DNA of 6,637 nt from CAZPUS01 sp964589825 (lineage in GTDB: Bacteria; Fibrobacterota; Chitinivibrionia; Chitinivibrionales; WJKA01): assembly GCA_964589825.1 (NCBI GenBank), contig CAZPUS010000077.1:1-6637 (forward strand), written 5' to 3'. Below are positions 1 to 5,588 of the stretch, piece after piece. Numbering within the stretch: position 1 is the stretch's first letter; the number at the start of each line of letters is the position of its first letter. The translations under genes and the position numbers were made by a program. The notes below the pieces were generated by a model. It saw only the letters and a list, made by a program, of their open reading frames with translations. It made no database searches and was not told the DNA's origin.

Positions 1-1
1 C

Positions 2-376
2 GGTTGCAATCTTGCGGTTTACAGCCTCCACGATTCAACGTTCGTCTATTACAACGAAATCAACCGCACCCATACCTTTTCGCACAAATGGCTCTGGCTG
101 GACCGCCTTGAAAAACTTCATATCGACGCGGTGACGGAGACAAAACTGTACCGCGCCATGCAGGATTCTCTTCTGGATGCTGCGGTCGATACGATTGCAC
201 TCGTGTGCGCAACCGGTATGAGCGGAGACCGTTCACTGACCACACCCCGCGATGGCGGGGAGCAAAAAACAGACATTTCGGATGTGTTCAGTGTCCCGAG
301 CGTGGGCGGGCGGAACCTTTACGACGAAGCGCCCGCGCAGGACACCACCGAAGCCGATACCTCCACGTCCCAGTGA
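2..376 (+). CDS. 3' end of an unrecognised protein-coding gene
   Basis: An open frame runs from the window edge to a TGA at 374-376, giving about 124 C-terminal residues; the start lies outside the window. The visible part starts with a mixed, aromatic-rich stretch (STFVYYNEINRTHTFSHKW, with several Trp, His and Tyr), which looks like the end of a folded domain. Next is a helical segment (KLYRAMQDSLLDAAVDTIAL). The last 50 or so residues are Gly/Asp/Thr/Ser-rich and probably disordered, ending in an acidic Thr/Ser tail. No family is recognised and no function is proposed. The lack of stop codons across the whole stretch, together with a plausible domain-plus-tail composition, supports a real gene. 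It is followed by 107 non-coding bases and hairpins, so it is probably not in the same transcription unit as the next gene. Confidence 0.6.
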   Translation, partial: GCNLAVYSLHDSTFVYYNEINRTHTFSHKWLWLDRLEKLHIDAVTETKLYRAMQDSLLDAAVDTIALVCATGMSGDRSLTTPRDGGEQKTDISDVFSVPSVGGRNLYDEAPAQDTTEADTSTSQ

Positions 377-386
377 ACATTGCGCC

Positions 387-451
387 TTGACGTGGTTTTT
401 CCGCGTCGATGTTGCAACCGGACGCTGCAATGTGTATTTTTATTATATTTG
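387..451 (+). terminator. Two tandem hairpins followed by a T-rich tract
   Basis: Eleven bases after the stop of the upstream gene, TTGACGTGG (387-395) can pair with CCGCGTCGA (401-409) across a TTTTT loop. The stem is nine pairs, two of them G-U. A second, smaller hairpin follows: TTGCA (412-416) with TGCAA (426-430) and a nine-base loop. The T-rich stretch 431-450 comes straight after it. The arrangement resembles an intrinsic terminator for the upstream gene, but the T-rich tract contains A and G, and the second stem is short. The same bases may also carry the promoter of the following operon. Confidence 0.4.
412..440 (+). promoter_or_regulatory. Possible sigma-70-type promoter for the STAS/GHKL operon
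   Basis: TTGCAA (412-417) and TATTTT (435-440) are 17 bases apart, and each matches the -35 or -10 consensus at four of six positions. Transcription would begin near 447, about 37 bases before the first start codon of the operon. The site overlaps the second hairpin described at 387-451, so promoter and terminator readings compete. It is a weak call; a promoter for an alternative sigma factor cannot be excluded. Confidence 0.3.
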
Positions 452-483
452 TAGTTCAAACGGAGAAAAAAAGGGGATATGTA

Positions 484-825
484 ATGTCCGACACACTCGG
501 TGCGTATAAAAACGTTTTCGACGATCAAAACGAGTTCAATAAACTCTACGAAAATATTCTCGGAGCAATTCAGGAATTCTCCAATTACCGCAAGGGGAAC
601 CTGACCTACGGCGAAATCATGTTCGTTATGGAATGCATACTCGACAACCTTCGCTCCTCATCTGAAAAAAATGCCAAAGAGTCCGCTCAGGCAAAAAAGC
701 TGCAGAATGTTACCAGTTTTACGTCACTTCTTTCAACAACCTCTCGTCTGGTAGAATCCCTTATCAAAAAAGGCGTTATCTCTTCTGACGATGAGAAATT
801 CATACTTCGCGGAGAAGAGAGTTAA
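484..825 (+). CDS. Small helical protein of unknown function, first gene of partner-switching operon
   Basis: This encodes 113 residues. The ATG at 484 is chosen because AAGGGG (471-476) lies seven bases upstream; a longer reading from 409 would add a Cys/Phe-rich leader translated from the T-rich non-coding stretch and lacks such a site. The protein is charged and appears almost entirely alpha-helical. Two helix-forming stretches lie at about residues 12-30 and 36-55, then a Lys/Ala/Ser-rich linker (about 56-70), a Ser/Thr/Leu helix (about 74-95) and a short acidic end. There is no signal peptide, membrane segment, cysteine motif or recognised domain. It is eight bases ahead of a GHKL anti-sigma-type kinase and is surely co-transcribed with it. 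That position suggests a partner, target or adaptor of the switch, but this is inference from location only. Confidence 0.8.
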   Translation: MSDTLGAYKNVFDDQNEFNKLYENILGAIQEFSNYRKGNLTYGEIMFVMECILDNLRSSSEKNAKESAQAKKLQNVTSFTSLLSTTSRLVESLIKKGVISSDDEKFILRGEES

Positions 826-833
826 TTACCGCC

Positions 834-1304
834 ATGACCTCAGACACCAAATCACCCGCTTCTTCTCCCTCTCTTTTTTCACTCAGCATTCCCGGGGATG
901 TGGACTATATCCCCCCTGCGCGTAAATTCGTCTACGAAACGATTCTCTCCTACGGATTCAGCTCCAAGTTTGCCTATCGTTCCGAAGTCGTTGTAGACGA
1001 GGTATGTAACAATGCCGTTATGTACGGCTGCAGCCATATCGAGGCAGAAGTCAATATCACACTCTCCGTGTATACAGATTACATAGAAATCGAAGTCAGT
1101 GATTCGGGCGGCAATGTTGAAGACAAACGCAGATTGAGCCAAGCAGCGAAACAGACAACCGCAAACGGCAACGAAAGCATAAATGAAAACACGCTGGGCC
1201 TTGAAATGGTAAAACTGCTCTCTTCCGAGATGCATGTGGCTGTTGGTGAAAACAATACAACCTCGATCCGGGTCGTCAGACGAAGAAACAACAACGAGAA
1301 TTAA
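834..1304 (+). CDS. GHKL ATPase of the RsbW/SpoIIAB anti-sigma factor type
   Basis: The protein has 156 residues, about the usual length of stand-alone RsbW-like serine kinases. The GHKL ATP-binding motifs are in order. The N box is EVVVDEVCNNAVMYG (residues 51-65, with Glu56 and Asn60). The G1 box is SDSGG (residues 89-93, with Asp90). The G2 box is a reduced NTLGLEMVKLL (119-129), lacking the first Gly of the usual GxGL. Residues 1-14 are Ser/Pro-rich and probably disordered. In this family the protein binds a sigma factor or other target and phosphorylates a STAS antagonist on serine; here the STAS protein encoded at 2121-2474 is the likely substrate. The start is the only ATG that precedes the whole domain; its ribosome site is poor (GAGA, 13 bases upstream), so translation may be coupled to the gene ending eight bases earlier. 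It closely resembles the C-terminal half of the protein encoded at 1328-2116. Confidence 0.87.
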   Translation: MTSDTKSPASSPSLFSLSIPGDVDYIPPARKFVYETILSYGFSSKFAYRSEVVVDEVCNNAVMYGCSHIEAEVNITLSVYTDYIEIEVSDSGGNVEDKRRLSQAAKQTTANGNESINENTLGLEMVKLLSSEMHVAVGENNTTSIRVVRRRNNNEN

Positions 1305-1327
1305 TCATTTTTATCAGGTAGGCATAA

Positions 1328-2116
1328 ATGGAACTGACACCACACGATAACCACATTCCATATACACTGCTGCGCGTTGAGTCGAACGATGAGGTGCGCA
1401 GCGAACAAGGCATTTACGAGCAGCTCTTAAGGGGTTTCGAACACAATTACCCCGTTTTTCTTATTGTGGACCTTAAAAAAGTCAACTACTGTCCGTCATC
1501 CTTTATTGCGATAATGATGGAGTGGCGCAAAAAATTACTCGAGGCAAACGGCGATGTGGTATTCGTGGGACTCGGTTTTGATCTTCGATCCGAGCTGAGC
1601 TCCCTGGGCATTCATAAGATATTCTCTTTATACCCGGACATTTCTACTGCACTCAATCGTTATTCATGGAAATATGCCGACAACACTCAAAAAGTAACGC
1701 TCTCGTTCCCGCAGCGGCTTAAAACCGTTCCCGCAATACGACAGCTCATGAGCAGAACCGCACTTGCAAAAGGGTATAACCAGAAAGAAGCTTTCCGGAT
1801 CGAAACCATTGTCGACGAAATATGCAACAACGCAATAGAACATGGCGAACATTCAAACGAAAACAATATCACCATATCTCTTGGCATTACCAAAAACAGG
1901 ATCGAAGTAAATGTACATGGCAAATCTGATCCGGAAAAAATAAAGAAACTGAAAAAAATATCACAGGCGATTAAAAACAAAGAAAACCCGGCCCCTGAAA
2001 TGGAAACGACCCGTGGACGCGGACTTGCGCTCGTTAAAATGCTGTCGGATGATCTCAAGATACATTTTTCTACGAATCAAACAAGCGTAAACGTAACCCG
2101 GGTAAAAGAGGAATAA
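1328..2116 (+). CDS. STAS-GHKL fusion protein, anti-sigma/antagonist hybrid with altered ATP site
   Basis: Of 262 residues, about 12-110 form a STAS domain: a hydrophobic strand FLIVDLKKVNY (44-54), Ser57/Ser58 where antagonists carry the phosphorylated serine, VVFVGL (77-82), and a final helix ending in STALN (106-110). Residues 122-259 form an RsbW-like GHKL domain with N box ETIVDEICNNAIEHG (159-173; Glu164, Asn168, His172) and a full G2 box RGRGLALVKML (229-239). The G1 box is not intact: where the neighbouring kinase has SDSGG, this protein reads HGKSD (197-201), so the aspartate that contacts adenine in the family is displaced or lost. It may bind nucleotide weakly or act as a binding protein rather than a kinase. 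The ribosome site AGGTAGG (1316-1322) is five bases before the ATG. Fusing antagonist and kinase folds could allow self-regulation; that is inference. It is soluble, with no membrane segment. Confidence 0.87.
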   Translation: MELTPHDNHIPYTLLRVESNDEVRSEQGIYEQLLRGFEHNYPVFLIVDLKKVNYCPSSFIAIMMEWRKKLLEANGDVVFVGLGFDLRSELSSLGIHKIFSLYPDISTALNRYSWKYADNTQKVTLSFPQRLKTVPAIRQLMSRTALAKGYNQKEAFRIETIVDEICNNAIEHGEHSNENNITISLGITKNRIEVNVHGKSDPEKIKKLKKISQAIKNKENPAPEMETTRGRGLALVKMLSDDLKIHFSTNQTSVNVTRVKEE

Positions 2117-2120
2117 AAAG

Positions 2121-2474
2121 ATGGATACCCAGATTGAACTGAAACAGGAAGATATCAAAGGGCACGAAAACGCCAGAATTATACGATTTATCGGCGATCT
2201 CGATGCTACCAACAGTGATAATGTCTGCGATCAGATCACTGAAATGATCAACAACGGTATCATCAACCTTGTCGCTGATTTCAACAAATTACGCTATGTG
2301 AACAGCACGGGACTTGGCGTATTGCTGCATATCAATAAAACCGCAAAAGAAAAGGGCGGTTCATTTAAAATTTCGAATGTAAACGAAAATGTGTACGAAA
2401 TCATCGAAATTATCGGTGCAACCGCACTGCTTGAGATTTTCGATTCAGTAGAAGAAGCACTTAAAACCTTATAG
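2121..2474 (+). CDS. STAS-domain anti-sigma factor antagonist (RsbV/SpoIIAA type)
   Basis: The protein has 117 residues and is a complete single STAS domain. Features run in the family order: a first strand pair (ARIIRFIGDLDATNS, 18-32), the strand INLVADFNKLRYV (48-60), the phosphorylation loop NSTGLGVLL (61-69), a KGGSFKISNV strand region (77-86), and a final helix (EEALKTL). Ser62 sits where SpoIIAA and RsbV carry the serine phosphorylated by their kinase. Family knowledge: unphosphorylated antagonist binds the RsbW-like kinase and frees its target. AGAGGA (2107-2112) lies eight bases before the ATG, inside the end of the preceding gene, and only four bases separate the genes, so translational coupling is likely. 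The GHKL protein at 834-1304 is the obvious partner. A PP2C phosphatase, needed to reset the serine, is not encoded in the window. Confidence 0.92.
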   Translation: MDTQIELKQEDIKGHENARIIRFIGDLDATNSDNVCDQITEMINNGIINLVADFNKLRYVNSTGLGVLLHINKTAKEKGGSFKISNVNENVYEIIEIIGATALLEIFDSVEEALKTL

Positions 2475-2512
2475 CCCTGCAGCGAATCCGGCTGAACACT
2501 TCGCAGAGGGGC
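2474..2512 (+). terminator. Imperfect hairpin at the operon end
   Basis: Two 13-base arms, 2474-2486 and 2500-2512, can pair in ten Watson-Crick pairs and one G-U with two mismatches, around a 13-base loop. The stem begins on the last base of the STAS gene's stop codon. No T-run follows, so it is not a classic intrinsic terminator. It could protect the 3' end of the message or mark Rho-dependent termination. The rest of the 260-base gap to the next gene is AT-rich with no gene seen. Confidence 0.35.
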
Positions 2513-2649
2513 GGAGCGCAGATTCCGATACAGTGCAGTCAGCACAAATATGAGCGGCATCGCCACCTTGTGCGCACAAATGCAGAAAATCGGGAATATA
2601 ATCACTACCAGAACGAATACATTATATATATAACCAGATTAGTAATCAA

Positions 2650-2677
2650 TTGGTCCCTGCAGCCTTATTAGTATAAA
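2650..2677 (+). promoter_or_regulatory. Possible promoter for the SurA-like gene
   Basis: TATAAA (2672-2677) matches the -10 consensus at five of six positions, with TTGGTC (2650-2655) 16 bases upstream as a poor -35. Transcription would begin near 2684, leaving a leader of about 50 bases before the ATG at 2735. An exact TATAAT also occurs at 2597-2602 but has no -35 at proper spacing. An 11-base palindrome GATTAgTAATC (2637-2647) lies just upstream of the promoter and might be a protein-binding site; no regulator is known. Confidence 0.35.
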
Positions 2678-2734
2678 CATGCATTACCACACCGTTTCAT
2701 GCCAAATCGTTTTTAGTTAGGGAGGAGATCGATT

Positions 2735-4417
2735 ATGCACCGCATCATGCGTATACGTGCATACCTGTCACTTTTTTGTATGCTGAGCATAGCCGTATTT
2801 GCAGCGACTCAGTTTCAATGTCAATCACAGAAAAAGGGCGATCCGCTGGCAAAGATAGGAAACAACCTCATTACCAAAGAGATGTTCGATGCATTCAAAC
2901 ACATGCAGAAAATCTATCCTGCGCAGATATCCTCTTTCAATTATTTGATGGAAGGATCGGCCATTTCTTCTGTTGTCCGCACCGAATTGCTCGCTCAGGA
3001 GGCCGGTGGTCGTTTCATACGCAACCATGTGCTATCCACGCATGACTGGGAGTGGAAATCGCGGTATTTTCCGGCACAGTACTATCTTGAAAATGTGCTT
3101 TTCAAAAATATGGGCGCCACAGACGAAGAACTCAAAGCATGGTACGAAAAAAATAAGGAACAATATAAGGATACTGTCACCGTCACAGACAGTGGTTCCG
3201 ACACCACCGCTTCCGGCACTAAAGACAGCATATTTTACAAACCTTTTGTCAATGTGCGCAATCAGGTGATAAAGGCACGGTTCCTTGAAGAGTATCCGCC
3301 GCCCGATTCGACGTATATAAAAGGTCCCCAAAAACCCGACTCCAGCGCCGACAGTACGCTGATAGAAAACAAATGGTATCGTTCCGTACAACAGAAAAAA
3401 AACGACTTTTTCCTTGAACGCATTTATAAAAAACAGACCGGTGAGGAGTACGTCGACTCGCTGCATGTATGGTACGGAGAGGGGAAACTCATAACACCTG
3501 AAGATATGGACGTAATACTCAGCTGGCTGCCTAAATCCAAACGAAAACTCTATACGCAGGACAGCAGCAAACTGGCATATCTTGGCAGATGGCTGCTGCG
3601 CTGGAATTTATACAGTAAAGAAGCGCAGCAACGCGGTGTCGCTGATAGCAAAGAATCTGTCTATATGGTTGAATGGGCAAAAAAAGTGGATGGTGCACAT
3701 ACATATTATGAGGAGAAAATCCTGCCACACGTGGAAAAGTCGGCATCCATAGATACCGCAATGGCCCGTTATGCGGTGCTGGATCACAAAAAGAATATAA
3801 CCATGCCGGTCGACAGTGCCGATCTCGCCAAAGAGATCAGCAGAAAAATCAATCAAAAAGCACAGCTGAGCCTCGACAGTCTCCTTTACTCTCTCCGTCA
3901 GCGCAGAGGGGTGGAATACTATCAATCCGACTGGCAGGATGCCCAGAGCAAAGACCCGGCCGAACTTTTCAACCAGGCATCGGCGCTAAGAGACTCAGGT
4001 AAAAGCAAAGAGGCTTCAAAGCTCTACTCCACACTGGTAACCACGTTTTCCTACACCGATGAAGGGAAAAAAGCCTATACGCGACTGGCAAAAATTCAGT
4101 CCGAAATCGGAAAACATTACCGCGCGATAGATAATTACCGAGATTACCTGGTGTTGTACGGCTCGTCACTTACCGAAAAGGAAAAAGGCAATGTCTTTTT
4201 TATGATCGGATTTATTTATGACGAATACCGCAACTGGCCCGAACCTGCGGAACTCAATTATAAATGGGTGCTCAAACACACCCCTGACAGCGAACTTGCC
4301 GACGATGCGGAGTTCATGTGCCTGCATCTTGGTGAGCCGATGTGCAGCATCGAGGAGCTGCGCGCACAGGCACGACGCCAGGGACAGCCGCAGCAGGAGG
4401 AATCGGCACAGTTGTAA
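2735..4417 (+). CDS. Exported SurA/PpiC-type chaperone-like protein with C-terminal TPRs, no parvulin domain seen
   Basis: This encodes 560 residues. GGAGG (2721-2725), nine bases before the ATG at 2735, fixes the start; the ATG at 2747 is too far from it. Residues 1-24 look like a signal peptide (basic start, hydrophobic 10-23), with cleavage possible after VFA (21-23). Cys29 follows, but TQFQC is not a standard lipobox. Residues 38-145 match the SurA/PrsA N-terminal pattern: KIGNNLITKEMF, then a helical array, then GATDEELKAWYEKNKEQY. A Ser/Thr/Asp/Pro-rich, probably flexible stretch follows (146-210). Residues 247-350 look like a second copy (GEGKLITPEDMD, then a helix ending in EAQQRGV). 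Residues 408-519 hold about three TPR-like repeats, reminiscent of BamD/YbgF-type proteins. No parvulin catalytic domain is evident where SurA has one. It probably acts in the periplasm in protein folding or outer-membrane assembly; that role is inferred from domains. It is a single-gene unit. Confidence 0.78.
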   Translation: MHRIMRIRAYLSLFCMLSIAVFAATQFQCQSQKKGDPLAKIGNNLITKEMFDAFKHMQKIYPAQISSFNYLMEGSAISSVVRTELLAQEAGGRFIRNHVLSTHDWEWKSRYFPAQYYLENVLFKNMGATDEELKAWYEKNKEQYKDTVTVTDSGSDTTASGTKDSIFYKPFVNVRNQVIKARFLEEYPPPDSTYIKGPQKPDSSADSTLIENKWYRSVQQKKNDFFLERIYKKQTGEEYVDSLHVWYGEGKLITPEDMDVILSWLPKSKRKLYTQDSSKLAYLGRWLLRWNLYSKEAQQRGVADSKESVYMVEWAKKVDGAHTYYEEKILPHVEKSASIDTAMARYAVLDHKKNITMPVDSADLAKEISRKINQKAQLSLDSLLYSLRQRRGVEYYQSDWQDAQSKDPAELFNQASALRDSGKSKEASKLYSTLVTTFSYTDEGKKAYTRLAKIQSEIGKHYRAIDNYRDYLVLYGSSLTEKEKGNVFFMIGFIYDEYRNWPEPAELNYKWVLKHTPDSELADDAEFMCLHLGEPMCSIEELRAQARRQGQPQQEESAQL

Positions 4418-4425
4418 AAAAACGA

Positions 4426-4623
4426 TTACAAAAGGGTAATAACGATGTTGGTGATTCGGGTTGCCTTGCCTGCCGGTATGCAACTTTTTGCCGCCATTTC
4501 GCGTGAAGTCGCCATAACCGCTGATGTGCGCATAATGCCGGTTTGTGCCCCGATCACCTTATGGCTGCCCGCCAGCCGGGGTGACAATGCGAAGGTAATC
4601 TCAGCACTTCCGGCAGAAATCCT
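4426..4623 (-). other. Open frame continuing in phase past the nuclease stop codon
   Basis: After the TGA of the nuclease gene (4624-4626, read on the minus strand) the same frame stays open for 65 codons until a TAA at 4426-4428. The translation is Ala/Thr/Ile-rich and includes IGAQTGIMRTSAV and SREMAAKSCIPAGKATRIT. It has no strong ribosome site of its own and no recognised domain. It may be chance, a decayed 3' end of a once longer gene, or an in-phase repeat or gene remnant. The opposite strand is open over much the same bases (4445-4654), which is expected when two frames mirror each other. It is listed because it is the only sign of coding in the 206-base gap. Confidence 0.2.
4460..4489 (+). 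terminator. Possible intrinsic terminator downstream of the SurA-like gene
   Basis: GTTGC (4460-4464) pairs with GCAAC (4480-4484), with GCC/GGT able to pair inside (4468-4470 with 4475-4477), and five T follow directly (4485-4489). It sits 43 bases after the stop codon of the SurA-like gene, in the gap between two converging genes. The stem is short and has an internal loop, so confidence is limited. A second, stronger-looking inverted repeat without a T-run lies at 4554-4584 (TCACC with GGTGA, GGCT with AGCC). Confidence 0.35.
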
Positions 4624-5556
4624 TCATCCCCCGCATTCACATATCTCCCTGTAATTGCAGAAGCCGCATATTTTTTTATTTTCGGTACAGTGAAACGTGT
4701 CCATGGGCAGGGGGATATTCTGTTGCACATCGGCGCAGAAGGCATACATCTCTTCGGTCTGCGACTTTACCGTCTCGACGAATTCGGAAAGATCGTCTTC
4801 GGAAAACGAGGTAGAGAACTCACTCACTTCAGGGTAGAGGTAAATGATTTTTGGGAAAAGCCGCGCAACCGGAATGTCAAAATTATGCCGCGCCGCCAGC
4901 GCGTAGGCCTTGAGCTGCATACCGTGTTTGTATTCATCCCTGCTTCCGGTTTTCCAGTCAAGAATATAGACCCCGTCATCCACCGGAAAAAGAAAATCCA
5001 TTTTGCAGTATGCCTTCATTCCGTGGATACGCGTCTCCCCGTATCCTCCGGGCTCGATAAGCCAGTTTTCTCTGTTGGTCAGCGCTTTCATGAATATCCA
5101 GTTAAAACACGGACTGTCGAGAAAATTCGAGATACATGCATTTACCCTGGGATAGATATCGCTGCTGTCCACCAGCTGCTTTTTCCCGTAATAGGTCTCC
5201 AGGAACTCTTTTTTGCTGCTGTACTCGACCGTGAGTCCGCGTGCATACTCAAAAAACCGTGGCCTGTCGATCTGCGCATCGCTTTTCTGCAGTCGTTTGA
5301 GGAATTTTTCCACGATATCATGCACGATATTACCCGCCTCCAGCGCGATGGTAGTAAGCGAGCGCAGGCGGTTTATTTTCTGAAGCGAAACTCCGGGGAC
5401 ATGTTTACGATAGTAGTGGTAAAAGTACCAGCGTCTGCATTTTCTGAACAGCTCATACCGTGATATCGACCATCCGAGAATCGGGGTGAATTCATACGAT
5501 GGATAGGTATATCCGGCAGTACTGCCCGACGATTGAGTATTTTTGGGGGTAGTCAT
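4624..5556 (-). CDS. Stand-alone RecB/AddB-type PD-(D/E)XK nuclease with Fe-S cluster cysteines
   Basis: With the ATG at 5556 the protein has 310 residues; a GTG at 5664 would overlap the divergent gene by 76 bases and add an Arg-rich leader, so it is not preferred. No good ribosome site precedes the ATG. Nuclease motifs are in order: SRYELFRKCRRWYF (32-45), EAGNIVHDIVEKF (73-85, His79), the acidic residue of YCKMDFLF (Asp187), LDWKTG (Asp200, Lys202) and QLKAYAL (Gln214). Cys40 and the C-terminal triplet Cys297-x2-Cys300-x5-Cys306 reproduce the AddB/Cas4-type four-cysteine arrangement that holds a 4Fe-4S cluster closing the nuclease fold. Family knowledge: such domains cut DNA with metal ions, usually fused to or paired with a helicase, as in AddAB, or in Cas4. 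No helicase or cas gene adjoins it here. It probably processes DNA ends in repair; the substrate is unknown. It converges with the SurA-like gene. Confidence 0.88.
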   Translation of the reverse strand: MTTPKNTQSSGSTAGYTYPSYEFTPILGWSISRYELFRKCRRWYFYHYYRKHVPGVSLQKINRLRSLTTIALEAGNIVHDIVEKFLKRLQKSDAQIDRPRFFEYARGLTVEYSSKKEFLETYYGKKQLVDSSDIYPRVNACISNFLDSPCFNWIFMKALTNRENWLIEPGGYGETRIHGMKAYCKMDFLFPVDDGVYILDWKTGSRDEYKHGMQLKAYALAARHNFDIPVARLFPKIIYLYPEVSEFSTSFSEDDLSEFVETVKSQTEEMYAFCADVQQNIPLPMDTFHCTENKKICGFCNYREICECGG

Positions 5557-5588
5557 TGTAAAAGAAAATACTACAGGACAAAACCACC

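Noticed and set aside
409..483. A longer N-terminus for the first operon protein
   Set aside because: The added 25 residues come from the T-rich non-coding leader. The ATG at 484 has a well-spaced AAGGGG site and begins the charged helical protein.
2294..2605. A minus-strand open frame across the end of the STAS gene and the following gap
   Set aside because: It lies mostly antisense to the well-supported STAS gene, shows no family motif, and runs through the hairpin at the operon end.
4445..4654. A 69-codon + strand open frame with a GGG-type ribosome site in the gap after the SurA-like gene
   Set aside because: A possible terminator hairpin lies just after its start, it runs 31 bases into the end of the converging nuclease gene, and the translation has no recognised domain. 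It mirrors the in-phase extension on the other strand.
4690..5463. A 257-codon + strand open frame inside the nuclease gene
   Set aside because: It is antisense to a gene whose nuclease motifs and cysteines are unmistakable, its translation shows no known motif, and no ribosome site supports it. It is a shadow of the coding bias on the other strand.
4624..5556. Cas4 of a CRISPR-Cas locus
   Set aside because: The motifs fit the wider Cas4/AddB family, but there is no repeat array and no cas1, cas2 or other cas gene nearby, and the protein is longer than typical Cas4.
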